Source: a virus
Reading direction: 5' to 3' (one strand)
Length of the DNA stretch: 25,646 bases
Virus record (IMG/VR): IMGVR_UViG_3300033571_004690
Coordinates: 1 to 25,646 of that record
Made by a program: the position numbers and the translations under genes. Positions 1-6,848 of this stretch are shown here, one piece after another (position 1 is the stretch's first letter; the number at the start of each line of letters is the position of its first letter). The notes under the pieces are model-generated. The model searched no databases. It was not told where the DNA came from and saw only the letters and a list, made by a program, of their open reading frames with translations.

Positions 1-1
1 C

Positions 2-1198
2 AGCACTCCTTCCCAAGCACCAGGACTGACATCTTTCGGGTACACAAGACTCTGCACTAGGATCAACACCTTCAGCATCCCCGATAGGACGATGATCTTC
101 TCGGGAAGGAACAAGTACAACTACACAGGCTTCCTTGCTCCCGATTCTAGTAGCCAAGGATGCTTCATCCCGAGCATCATCGACAATCCAGGAGCAAGCG
201 GTCTCAGTCAGATGGAAGGATCGCTCTCCCGAGTGTTCCCTCTTCCCGACTCGGTGCTTGCGAACAACCTGTGGGGTGCCGTCGAGGCTACCGCTTCACC
301 CACGGAAGGAGACGATCCGACCTGCTATCCGAGCGTCTGCTACGGGTCGAGTTGCTACGCCGTGCAAGAGAACGACATCACGGGACACTATCTATCGGGG
401 TCGGGATACTTCTCATTCTCATGCTTCAACCCACATGCACAAGTCAATCTTGGCTCTTCGCTGATTGGACTGCCGACATGCTCTCTCTACAGCATGGTTT
501 GGGCGGTGTACGACGCAGTATGGCGTTCTTATGGGTCTTCCGAACAAGATTTGTTGACTTCCTATCCTACGACATTTGGTGCCGTTAGAACCCGATTGAA
601 CACCCTGCTGAACACCGATCCCTCGGGAACGGTGGACGGGGTGTCGAATGTTCCGATCCAACTTGATGCTTTCTCCAACACAATTCAAGTGTTTGTAAAT
701 GATTTTTACCTTGATACTTTTGGAGTTCCTGTTGATTACAAGGTGTTTGAAGAGCCGCAGGTGTTCCTGTGGGATCGTGCCGCCTACATCGCAGCAAGCC
801 CACAAAACAAGTGGAAGCACCTCTATATCGCAGGTAGCGCAAACATCCTCATGGACACGGGATGCACAGCGACACTTGGATGGAAGGGCTTTAGGGCTGT
901 GCTTGATGAGGTGACCCACGACAGGGTCCATGGATCTACGCACTCAGCCATGATCCTCGGATTCATGGGATGCAACAGCGATTCGAATTCGCAGCAATTG
1001 ATCGTCCCCGTCGATCTAGGCTGTGCGTTGATTGCAGGTGCAGTCAATCCAAATGACGGCTTCTGCCAACTGTGTGCGACGAGCGATTTTCCATACAACA
1101 TGAACTATGAAGAGGACTGCGTACCGTATCCCATGAATGGCGGTGGAGTGCAGTCATATCCCGACCGCTACAAAACCTTCTGCACCTGCTGCATCTGA
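2..1198 (+). CDS. Cys-rich probable structural protein, 5' partial
   Basis: The reading frame is open from the left edge, so the gene starts outside the window; the first in-window ATG is at 92 but the frame reads through from position 2. About 398 residues are visible. I do not recognise the family. The protein is rich in Ser, Gly, Asn, Thr and aromatic residues and has many cysteines (for example CYPSVCYGSSCY and a C-terminal FCTCCI), no clear transmembrane segment and no catalytic motif. That composition suits an extracellular or virion surface protein such as a fibre or decoration protein, but this is inference from composition only. It ends in TGA 91 bases before the reductase and looks somewhat less GC-rich than its neighbours. 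A host-derived secreted protein is an alternative. Confidence 0.6.
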   Translation, partial: STPSQAPGLTSFGYTRLCTRINTFSIPDRTMIFSGRNKYNYTGFLAPDSSSQGCFIPSIIDNPGASGLSQMEGSLSRVFPLPDSVLANNLWGAVEATASPTEGDDPTCYPSVCYGSSCYAVQENDITGHYLSGSGYFSFSCFNPHAQVNLGSSLIGLPTCSLYSMVWAVYDAVWRSYGSSEQDLLTSYPTTFGAVRTRLNTLLNTDPSGTVDGVSNVPIQLDAFSNTIQVFVNDFYLDTFGVPVDYKVFEEPQVFLWDRAAYIAASPQNKWKHLYIAGSANILMDTGCTATLGWKGFRAVLDEVTHDRVHGSTHSAMILGFMGCNSDSNSQQLIVPVDLGCALIAGAVNPNDGFCQLCATSDFPYNMNYEEDCVPYPMNGGGVQSYPDRYKTFCTCCI

Positions 1199-1289
1199 TT
1201 GTTGGCTCGATTTTACCGCTTCACGGCTTACCGAAGGGTCGGTTGAGGTCGATATCCCTACATACACCACATCTCAGGAGAGCAGTTCA

Positions 1290-3233
1290 ATGAGCGATTT
1301 CGTCGGTCTCCCCACACTCTATCAGCAGTTCATCCACCTCAGCCGTTACAGCAGGTGGTTGCCCGAGAAGGGCAGGAGGGAAACATGGGAGGAGACCGTC
1401 GATAGGTACTTCGACTTCTTCGACGGACACCTGATGGAGTACCACAAGTACGCCTTGCCGCAGGAGATCCGAGAGGAACTCCGACAGGCGGTCTTGAACC
1501 TTGAGGTCATGCCGTCGATGCGCTGCCTGATGACGGCAGGTGAAGCCCTGCGCCGTGACAACATCGCAGGATACAACTGCTCCTACGCCCACATCAACCG
1601 TGTCCGTGCATTCGATGAGATCCTCTATGTCCTCATGTGCGGCACGGGTGTGGGCTTCTCCGTCGAGCGTCAGTTCGTGGACAAGTTGCCCACAATCGCC
1701 GAGGAGTTCTCCGACACGGACACCACCATCGTGGTCGCCGACAGCAAGCAGGGTTGGGCAAAGGCTTTCCGTGAGTTGATCAGCCTCCTCCTCGTCGGTC
1801 AGGTGCCGAAGTGGGACCTCTCCAAGGTCCGTCCTGCGGGTGCCCGTCTCAAGACCTTCGGCGGCAGGGCAAGCGGTCCTCGTCCGCTGAACGACCTGTT
1901 TCAGTTCACGGTGGAGACCTTCAAGAAGGCGGCGGGACGCAAGTTGACCTCGCTTGAGTGCCACGACATCGTGTGCAAGACTGCCGAGATCGTGGTCGTG
2001 GGCGGCGTTCGTCGCTCTGCCCTGATCAGCCTCTCCAACCTCACCGATGAGCGCATGCGTGATGCGAAGAGCGGTGCATGGTGGGAAGCCAATCCCCAAC
2101 GGGCACTTGCGAACAACAGCGTTGCGTACAAGGAGAAGCCCGAGATCGGCACCTTCATGGAGGAGTGGGTCAGCCTCTACAAGTCGAAGTCGGGTGAGCG
2201 TGGTGTCTTCAACCGCCAAGCGGCGCAGAAGACCGTAGCCAAGTTGGGAGACCGACGAAACCCGCAGCATGAGTTCGGCACGAATCCATGCTCGGAGATC
2301 ATCCTCCGTGACCGTGAGTTCTGCAACCTCAGCGAGATCATCGTGAGGGAGTCGGACGATATGGAGGACCTTCGCAGGAAGACCCGCCTCGCCACGATCC
2401 TCGGGACCATGCAGTCCACCTTGGTGAACTTCCAATACATCTCGTCGGAGTGGCGCAGGAACTGCGATGAAGAGCGTCTTCTGGGGGTGAGCCTTACGGG
2501 CATTCTCGACAATCCGATGCTCTACGACTACGACACGGACACCCTGATGCAGCGTCAGGAAGAACTCAGGAAGATCGCCTACGAGACGAATCTTGAGTGG
2601 TCCCGCACCATCGGGATCAATCCCTCGGCTGCGATCACCTGCATCAAGCCATCGGGGACCGTCTCGCAGTTGACCGACGCAGCATCGGGAATCCACCCCC
2701 GCCATGCGCCGTACTACATCCGCACCGTCCGAGCGGACAACAAGGACCCCCTGTGCGTGATGATGAAGGAACTCGGTTTCCCCCATGAAGCCGATGTGAT
2801 GAAGCCCGAGCATACCACGGTCTTCTCCTTCCCCATGAAGTCGCCCGAGGATGCCGTGTTCCGCAAGGACATGACAGCCATCGAACACCTCAACCTTTGG
2901 CTGACCTATCAGCGTCATTGGTGCGAACACAAGCCCTCCATCACGGTCACCGTCAAGGAGAGCGAGTGGATGGATGTCGGTGCCTTCGTCTACAAGCACT
3001 TCGATGAGATCAGCGGCATCTCGTTCCTCCCGTTCTCCGACCACTCGTACCGACAGGCACCATATCAGGACTGCACCAAGGAGGAGTACGAGGCGTTGCT
3101 TGGCAAGATGCCGAAGAGCGTCGATTGGCTGACCCTCTCCTCCTACGAGAAGGAAGACAACACGGTTGGCAATCAGACCTTCGCATGCTCGGGCGACAAG
3201 TGCGAGATCGTTGACCTCACGGCGACAGGCTAA
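1290..3233 (+). CDS. nrdJ: Class II (adenosylcobalamin-dependent) ribonucleoside-triphosphate reductase, monomeric type
   Basis: Reduces ribonucleotides to deoxyribonucleotides using a cobalamin-generated thiyl radical, supplying dNTPs for phage replication. The ATG at 1290 has AGGAG nine bases upstream; an upstream in-frame start at 1137 would overlap the previous gene and is rejected. The product is 647 aa, shorter than the 739 aa Lactobacillus leichmannii enzyme. The expected residues are present: Cys97 (YNCSY) and Cys345 (FCNLSE) as the redox pair, Cys334 in NPCSE as the radical cysteine with Asn332 and Glu336, the KPSGTVSQLTDAASGIHPRH phosphate/active-site segment, and the C-terminal shuttle pair Cys633/Cys638 (ACSGDKC). 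No NrdB-like or NrdG-like partner is visible, which agrees with a class II enzyme. The short length suggests a reduced regulatory region (inference). Confidence 0.93.
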   Translation: MSDFVGLPTLYQQFIHLSRYSRWLPEKGRRETWEETVDRYFDFFDGHLMEYHKYALPQEIREELRQAVLNLEVMPSMRCLMTAGEALRRDNIAGYNCSYAHINRVRAFDEILYVLMCGTGVGFSVERQFVDKLPTIAEEFSDTDTTIVVADSKQGWAKAFRELISLLLVGQVPKWDLSKVRPAGARLKTFGGRASGPRPLNDLFQFTVETFKKAAGRKLTSLECHDIVCKTAEIVVVGGVRRSALISLSNLTDERMRDAKSGAWWEANPQRALANNSVAYKEKPEIGTFMEEWVSLYKSKSGERGVFNRQAAQKTVAKLGDRRNPQHEFGTNPCSEIILRDREFCNLSEIIVRESDDMEDLRRKTRLATILGTMQSTLVNFQYISSEWRRNCDEERLLGVSLTGILDNPMLYDYDTDTLMQRQEELRKIAYETNLEWSRTIGINPSAAITCIKPSGTVSQLTDAASGIHPRHAPYYIRTVRADNKDPLCVMMKELGFPHEADVMKPEHTTVFSFPMKSPEDAVFRKDMTAIEHLNLWLTYQRHWCEHKPSITVTVKESEWMDVGAFVYKHFDEISGISFLPFSDHSYRQAPYQDCTKEEYEALLGKMPKSVDWLTLSSYEKEDNTVGNQTFACSGDKCEIVDLTATG

Positions 3234-3236
3234 ATA
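3230..3236 (+). promoter_or_regulatory. CTAAATA box, putative gp55-type late promoter
   Basis: CTAAATA overlaps the TAA stop of the reductase and lies 20 bases before the ATG at 3257. T4 late promoters consist only of a TATAAATA -10 element read by gp55, and a gp55 gene is present in this window. The same box recurs before other genes here. Start-site data are lacking, so the role is inferred. Confidence 0.5.
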
Positions 3237-3256
3237 AGAGGATGGAGGTCTTCTTT

Positions 3257-3637
3257 ATGATGACGGTGATCAACTGCGTCTTTTGGATCGCTCTGATCCT
3301 CTACATTGGTTTCGACACCAATGCGGTATATCAGTACCTGAAGAAACTGCCGAGCCTCAACTTCATCACGCATGTGGTGGACTACGAGAAGGAACAGCAG
3401 AACCGCAATTGGCAGATGTCGTATTCCCTGTACATGCAGTTGAACCACGGGGGCTTCCTGATGAGCCTCCTCACCTGTAGGTACTGCGTGGGGATTTGGC
3501 TCTCCATCATCGCAGCCCTCGTCACTCGGGAGTACATGATGATGCCGATCATGTTCTTCATGTCACAGTTGGTCTACAACCTGTTCCGTGCCTCGGACAA
3601 GTTTCTTACAGAAATGGGAGATAGGGATGTCGGCTGA
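3257..3637 (+). CDS. Small integral membrane protein with CxxC motif
   Basis: A 126-aa protein. The ATG at 3257 has GGAGG eight bases upstream; the earlier ATG at 3242 lies on top of that site and is less likely. Three hydrophobic segments are visible: near the N-terminus (VINCVFWIALILYIGF), in the middle (FLMSLLTCRYCVGIWLSII) and near the C-terminus (MMMPIMFFMSQLVYNLF). The middle one carries CRYCVGIW, resembling the Cys-x-x-Cys-x-Gly-x-Trp pattern of DUF1360-like bacterial and phage membrane proteins; I offer that only as a resemblance. It overlaps the next gene by 11 bases. Function unknown; a role at the host inner membrane is inferred from topology. Confidence 0.75.
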   Translation: MMTVINCVFWIALILYIGFDTNAVYQYLKKLPSLNFITHVVDYEKEQQNRNWQMSYSLYMQLNHGGFLMSLLTCRYCVGIWLSIIAALVTREYMMMPIMFFMSQLVYNLFRASDKFLTEMGDRDVG

Positions 3638-3929
3638 GAACGAGATCATCTTCAACAGCATCGAAGAGTTGTTCAACCACATCATGTCCCGTGGCGGTGC
3701 AACTCCAGTTGACCACGGAGCAGTCGGGACATTCGTGTCCATGATGAAGAACTACACCAATCCGAATGGATGCTCCTGCAAGAAGACCAAGGCTGTTCGG
3801 GCGAACATCCTGTCGGCTGCGAGGTCCTTCAACGCCTTGTTGGGACAGCACCTTGTGAATGTCCGAGCCCTATTCGACGGCAAGGTAGTCATCCTGCGTG
3901 AAGAGAACCAAGAGATCGCCCGTTTCTGA
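3627..3929 (+). CDS. Hypothetical protein, 100 aa
   Basis: The ATG at 3627 has GGGAG six bases upstream and overlaps the end of the preceding membrane-protein gene, which argues for translational coupling. An earlier in-frame start at 3588 would overlap that gene by far more and is not preferred. The protein is soluble and mostly helical in appearance. It contains NPNGCSCKKTKA followed by a helix (ANILSAARSFNALLGQHL), so the Cys pair could bind a metal. I do not recognise the family. Confidence 0.7.
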   Translation: MSAENEIIFNSIEELFNHIMSRGGATPVDHGAVGTFVSMMKNYTNPNGCSCKKTKAVRANILSAARSFNALLGQHLVNVRALFDGKVVILREENQEIARF

Positions 3930-3932
3930 CCA

Positions 3933-3939
3933 AAAAATA
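3933..3939 (+). promoter_or_regulatory. AAAAATA box before the 3960 gene, weak late-promoter candidate
   Basis: The sequence AAAAATAGATAC lies between the TGA at 3929 and the start at 3960. A nearly identical AATAGATAC lies before the RuvC-like gene (from about 11277) and CAAATAGATAC before the gp54-like gene on the other strand. It is a variant of the CTAAATA box; function is inferred. Confidence 0.35.
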
Positions 3940-3959
3940 GATACCACATGGGAGGCACC

Positions 3960-4415
3960 ATGTGGAACTACAGGGTCGTTCGCAAGAGCATGAAGGTTGG
4001 GGACAGGCACCATACCTTCTACGGGGTCCACGAAGTCTACTACGACGATAAGGGACAGCCCACAGGGGTCACCGAGAACTCCGTGGAACTCTACGGGGAC
4101 AACCCGACCGAGATGCTGCGCTCGTTGGGGACAATGGCTGAGGCGTTCACGAAGCAAATCCTCGACTACGAGGAACTTACACGCAGGGAGAACACCACAG
4201 CGTCCCTTGAGGACCTGATGAGCCTCAAGGACATCACCTTTCTCCACGACGAGAACGAACACAGGGTGAGCAAGAAGGCATATGACAAGGCGATCAGGGA
4301 CACGGAGAAAGAGCGTGTTCTCTCGGAAATCATCTACTCCAATGAATGCGAGGGAAAGTCGGTCGAAGAAGTCATGCACTTCTCAACCATCCTCATGCGT
4401 CAGGTCGGGAAGTGA
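3960..4415 (+). CDS. Conserved hypothetical protein with MWNYRVV N-terminus
   Basis: A 151-aa protein. The ATG at 3960 has GGAGG four bases upstream, while the ATG at 3948 overlaps that site. Residues 1-70 (MWNYRVVRK, then GVHEVYYDDKGQPTGVTENS) match in style a small domain common in phage and bacterial hypothetical proteins that begin MWNYR and contain an HEVYYD segment. The C-terminal half is charged and helical. No catalytic motif is seen. It sits in a run of small accessory genes between the reductase and gp46; function unknown. Confidence 0.72.
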   Translation: MWNYRVVRKSMKVGDRHHTFYGVHEVYYDDKGQPTGVTENSVELYGDNPTEMLRSLGTMAEAFTKQILDYEELTRRENTTASLEDLMSLKDITFLHDENEHRVSKKAYDKAIRDTEKERVLSEIIYSNECEGKSVEEVMHFSTILMRQVGK

Positions 4416-4419
4416 CTCC

Positions 4420-4426
4420 CTAAATA
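4420..4426 (+). promoter_or_regulatory. CTAAATA box, putative late promoter
   Basis: CTAAATA begins four bases after the TGA at 4415 and is followed by an AAGGAG ribosome-binding site (4435-4440) and the ATG at 4449. It matches the T4-type late -10 element in core sequence. Role inferred. Confidence 0.5.
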
Positions 4427-4448
4427 GAGAAGGAAAGGAGTACCCTTC

Positions 4449-4562
4449 ATGGAACACATTCTCGGAACCGTATGGTGGAGCGTGGTCATGTTCATTGCGG
4501 GTGCGCTGATCGGCGCACCGCTTTGGAAGTGGATTTCGTCCAAGTTGCCTTGGAACAAGTGA
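4449..4562 (+). CDS. 37-aa single-pass membrane peptide
   Basis: A short gene: ATG at 4449, TGA at 4560-4562, with AAGGAG eight bases before the start and a CTAAATA box upstream. The peptide begins MEHILGTVWWSVV, has one hydrophobic helix with small residues (MFIAGALIGAPL), and ends with tryptophans and lysines (KWISSKLPWNK), as in single-span inner-membrane peptides. Such peptides in phages often modulate host membrane proteins or lysis, but nothing here identifies a target. The good ribosome-binding site and promoter-like box are the reasons to believe it is expressed. Confidence 0.6.
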   Translation: MEHILGTVWWSVVMFIAGALIGAPLWKWISSKLPWNK

Positions 4563-4589
4563 CTGCACACCCTTCGTGATGGATAAATC

Positions 4590-5678
4590 GTGATCAAGTT
4601 CAAGAAGATACGCTGGAAGAACTTCCTCTCCACGGGGAACATCTACAGCGAAATGCAGTTGGACAAGACCGAGACCACCTTGGTCCTCGGTGAAAACGGA
4701 GCAGGGAAGTCCACTTTGTTGGACGCTCTCTGCTTCGTTCTTTTCAACAAGCCCTACCGCTCCGTCAACCTCCCGCAGTTGGTCTCCTCGGTCAACGAGA
4801 AGGATTGCGTGGTGGAGATCCACTTCACGGACGGATCCAAGGACTACAAGGTCATCCGTGGACAGTCCCCGAAGGTCTTTGAGATATGGTCGGAGGGCAA
4901 GTTGATCGACCAAGACTCCAAGGCGAGGGACTATCAGAGGATGCTTGAGGACACGATCCTCGGCATGAACTACAAGTCCTTCTGTCAGGTCGTAATCCTC
5001 GGGTCAGCCAACTACATCCCGTTCATGCGCCTACCCGCAGCCGAGCGGAGGTCCGTGGTGGAGTCGATCCTCGACATCGGCGTGTTCTCCACTATGAACA
5101 CCCAACTCAAGGAGCGGATCAGCACCAACAAGGAGGAGTTGCAGCATACGGAGTCAGCCGTCTCGGTGTCCCGTGAGCGTGTGTCCCTGCTCAGGAGGAT
5201 GGTCGAGGAGGAGAAGAAGCGTCAGGAACATGACGATGCTTGGGAAGCGGAGCAGGTAGCCAAGGCGAACGAGGAGATCCGCATCCTGAGGGAGCAGTCG
5301 GCTGAATGCTCCAAGGAGATGTCGCAACTCATGGACTCCATCAAGGACGAGGATGCGGCGAGGAACACAAGGAACAGGTTCAGGGAGATCCACTCGCAGT
5401 TGACCAAGCGTGTCTCCAATTTGGGCAAGGAGATCGCATTCTACGAATCGAACGACACCTGCCCCACCTGCACACAGAAGATCGACCAAGAGTTCAAGGG
5501 TTCAGCCGTAGCCAAGGCGAGGTCTAGGACCGACGAGATGACGAAGGCTCTCTCCGAGGTCGAGGGACACATCGCCTCCACGGAGGAGCGTCTTGAGGAG
5601 ATCTCGGAAGTCCTCTCCCGTGTGCGTGTGCTGAACACGGAGATCATGCGGAAGAACAACGAGATCTCTGCGGTCTAG
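4590..5678 (+). CDS. 46: gp46 recombination nuclease subunit, N-terminal part ending at amber codon 363
   Basis: SbcC/Rad50-type ATPase subunit of the gp46/gp47 complex, which resects DNA ends for recombination-dependent replication. It starts at GTG 4590 (MIKFKKIRWKNFLSTG); no in-frame ATG lies nearby. Walker A is GENGAGKS at residues 34-41, followed by the conserved Q-loop region (FCQVVILGSANYIPFM), a coiled coil, and a zinc hook CPTC at 291-294, then the start of the return coiled coil. At codon 363 (5676-5678) there is a TAG, and the same frame continues with the C-terminal ATPase half to 6284. Read through, the total is 564 codons, close to T4 gp46 (560 aa). So this is either a nonsense mutation or error, a suppressed stop, or a split gene. 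Confidence 0.88.
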   Translation: MIKFKKIRWKNFLSTGNIYSEMQLDKTETTLVLGENGAGKSTLLDALCFVLFNKPYRSVNLPQLVSSVNEKDCVVEIHFTDGSKDYKVIRGQSPKVFEIWSEGKLIDQDSKARDYQRMLEDTILGMNYKSFCQVVILGSANYIPFMRLPAAERRSVVESILDIGVFSTMNTQLKERISTNKEELQHTESAVSVSRERVSLLRRMVEEEKKRQEHDDAWEAEQVAKANEEIRILREQSAECSKEMSQLMDSIKDEDAARNTRNRFREIHSQLTKRVSNLGKEIAFYESNDTCPTCTQKIDQEFKGSAVAKARSRTDEMTKALSEVEGHIASTEERLEEISEVLSRVRVLNTEIMRKNNEISAV

Positions 5679-5711
5679 CGTCAGATCGGCAGCATCGGCA
5701 GGAAGCCCACC

Positions 5712-6284
5712 GTGGAAAGCACCGTGGAGAAGGACCTGTCGGATGCCTTGGTCTCCGAAGAGGAGGCACTCGACGGCAAGCGTGAGTTGGTGGAGGAGCA
5801 GCACTACCTGTCGTTGGCGGCGACCCTCTTGAAGGACAGCGGGATCAAGAGCCGCATCATCAAGAACTACATCCCCGTCATCAACGACACGATCAACAAG
5901 TACCTCACCAAGATGAACTTCTTCGTTGCGTTCCACCTTGACGAGGAGTTCAACGAGACCATCAAGTCGAGGCACCGAGACGAATTCACCTACGCATCGT
6001 TCAGCGAGGGCGAGAAGAAGAAGATCGACCTCGCACTCCTGTTCGCTTGGAGGAGGATCGCAGCGATGAAGAACAGCATCACCACGAACCTCCTGATCCT
6101 TGACGAGATCCTCGACGGAAGCCTTGACGATCAGGGCACGGATGCCTTCCTAGACATCGTCGGTGGGCTCGACAAGGACACGAACACATTCGTCATCAGC
6201 CACAAGCCGAAGGAGATCCTTCAGGACAAGTTCGACAGGACGGTGCAGTTCGTGAAGCGTGGGAACTTCAGCAGGATGGCTTGA
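5712..6284 (+). CDS. 46: gp46 C-terminal part (ABC signature and Walker B), same frame after the amber
   Basis: Continuation of gp46 in the same frame as the upstream part. It contains LKDSGIKSRIIKNYIP, LDEEFNETIKSR, the ABC signature SEGEKKK (from residue 472 of the joined protein), Walker B LLILDEILDG with D505/E506, and the switch histidine in VISHK; all closely match T4 gp46. If translated separately, the GTG at 5712 is a possible start, with AGGAAG about six bases before it (5700-5705). That would give a 190-aa chain able to pair with the N-terminal part, since the Rad50 head is built from both ends. If the TAG is suppressed, this is residues 375-564. It ends in TGA abutting the convergent gene at 6285. 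Confidence 0.85.
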   Translation: MESTVEKDLSDALVSEEEALDGKRELVEEQHYLSLAATLLKDSGIKSRIIKNYIPVINDTINKYLTKMNFFVAFHLDEEFNETIKSRHRDEFTYASFSEGEKKKIDLALLFAWRRIAAMKNSITTNLLILDEILDGSLDDQGTDAFLDIVGGLDKDTNTFVISHKPKEILQDKFDRTVQFVKRGNFSRMA

Positions 6285-6608
6285 TCATTCCGAGATCAGT
6301 CGGAGATTCTGACCCAACGACGGGTTCGGGATCACGATGCCCGAGACTGCGCTGGCGTATTGGTCACGCAGGTTCTTCTGCGGCGTAGCCGTGAACAGGA
6401 CGGAGGTCTCGGGGATCATCAGGCTCTTCGTGTCACAGTACGGGATCCACGGCGCAAGACCGATCTCGCCCTGCCCCATCGGGAGCATGATGATGGGGTT
6501 CTTGATCTCGTAGGACCTGATGTTGCGGTTGTTGTACACGATGTGGGTGATGTCGCACTCGGCGATGATTTCCTCACCCGAGGTGAGGCGGAAGAGACTG
6601 ATGTTCAT
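6285..6608 (-). CDS. LSm-like small phage protein (RLTSGEEIIAE type)
   Basis: A 107-aa protein starting MNISLFRLTSGEEIIAE, with KNPIIMLP and a conserved-looking APWIPYCDT segment. The N-terminal strand pattern (RLxSGEExIAE, then strands around a KNP turn) is the Sm/LSm-like barrel seen in small proteins of many marine T4-like phages. I recognise the style but not a proven function. A second protein of the same kind lies at 8796-9266. Its stop codon directly abuts that of gp46, so the two genes converge with no spacer and no terminator. No strong ribosome-binding site is seen before the ATG. Confidence 0.65.
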   Translation of the reverse strand: MNISLFRLTSGEEIIAECDITHIVYNNRNIRSYEIKNPIIMLPMGQGEIGLAPWIPYCDTKSLMIPETSVLFTATPQKNLRDQYASAVSGIVIPNPSLGQNLRLISE

Positions 6609-6620
6609 GCTGTAGTTCGG

Positions 6621-6836
6621 TCAGGTGATTCCACCTGCGCTCCAATAGGGTGTCTTCTGTCGTTCCTTGGCTATCTGCTTCCTAGAGGGGGAGAGGTTCC
6701 TCGCATCCCTGTAGGACGGCTTCTTGGCTGTCTCGGGCTTGCCTGTGCGGAGGTCGAGGGTGGCGGTCACATGACCCCCGCCCCCACGGGCGACTGCCGT
6801 TGACCACTCCCGCACGAACTCGCCGAATGTCTGCAT
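6621..6836 (-). CDS. Small basic hypothetical protein, 71 aa
   Basis: The ATG at 6836 lies a few bases after the gp47 stop and a CTAAATA box. The protein starts MQTFGEFVREW, a pattern (M-x-T/S-F-x-E-F) common at the start of small proteins in marine T4-like phages. It then has a Gly-rich turn and a basic C-terminal half (PSYRDARNLSPSRKQIAKE) ending in WSAGGIT. A longer frame starting upstream would overlap gp47 and is rejected. Function unknown. Confidence 0.55.
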   Translation of the reverse strand: MQTFGEFVREWSTAVARGGGGHVTATLDLRTGKPETAKKPSYRDARNLSPSRKQIAKERQKTPYWSAGGIT

Positions 6837-6841
6837 GGGTG

Positions 6842-6848
6842 TATTTAG
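6842..6848 (-). promoter_or_regulatory. CTAAATA box (minus strand), putative late promoter
   Basis: On the minus strand CTAAATA overlaps the TAA stop of gp47 and ends only five bases before the ATG at 6836. If it acts as a gp55-type -10 element, the transcript would be leaderless or nearly so. Role inferred from recurrence of the box and presence of gp55. Confidence 0.4.

Noticed and set aside
1287-3044. 585-codon open frame on the minus strand opposite the reductase
   Set aside because: It mirrors the reductase codon pattern in GC-rich DNA, and the translation is His/Val/Leu/Arg-rich with no motif, while the plus strand carries a complete enzyme.
3242-3256. ATG 3242 as start of the membrane protein
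   Set aside because: It sits directly on the GGAGG that serves the ATG at 3257 and has no ribosome-binding site of its own at workable distance.
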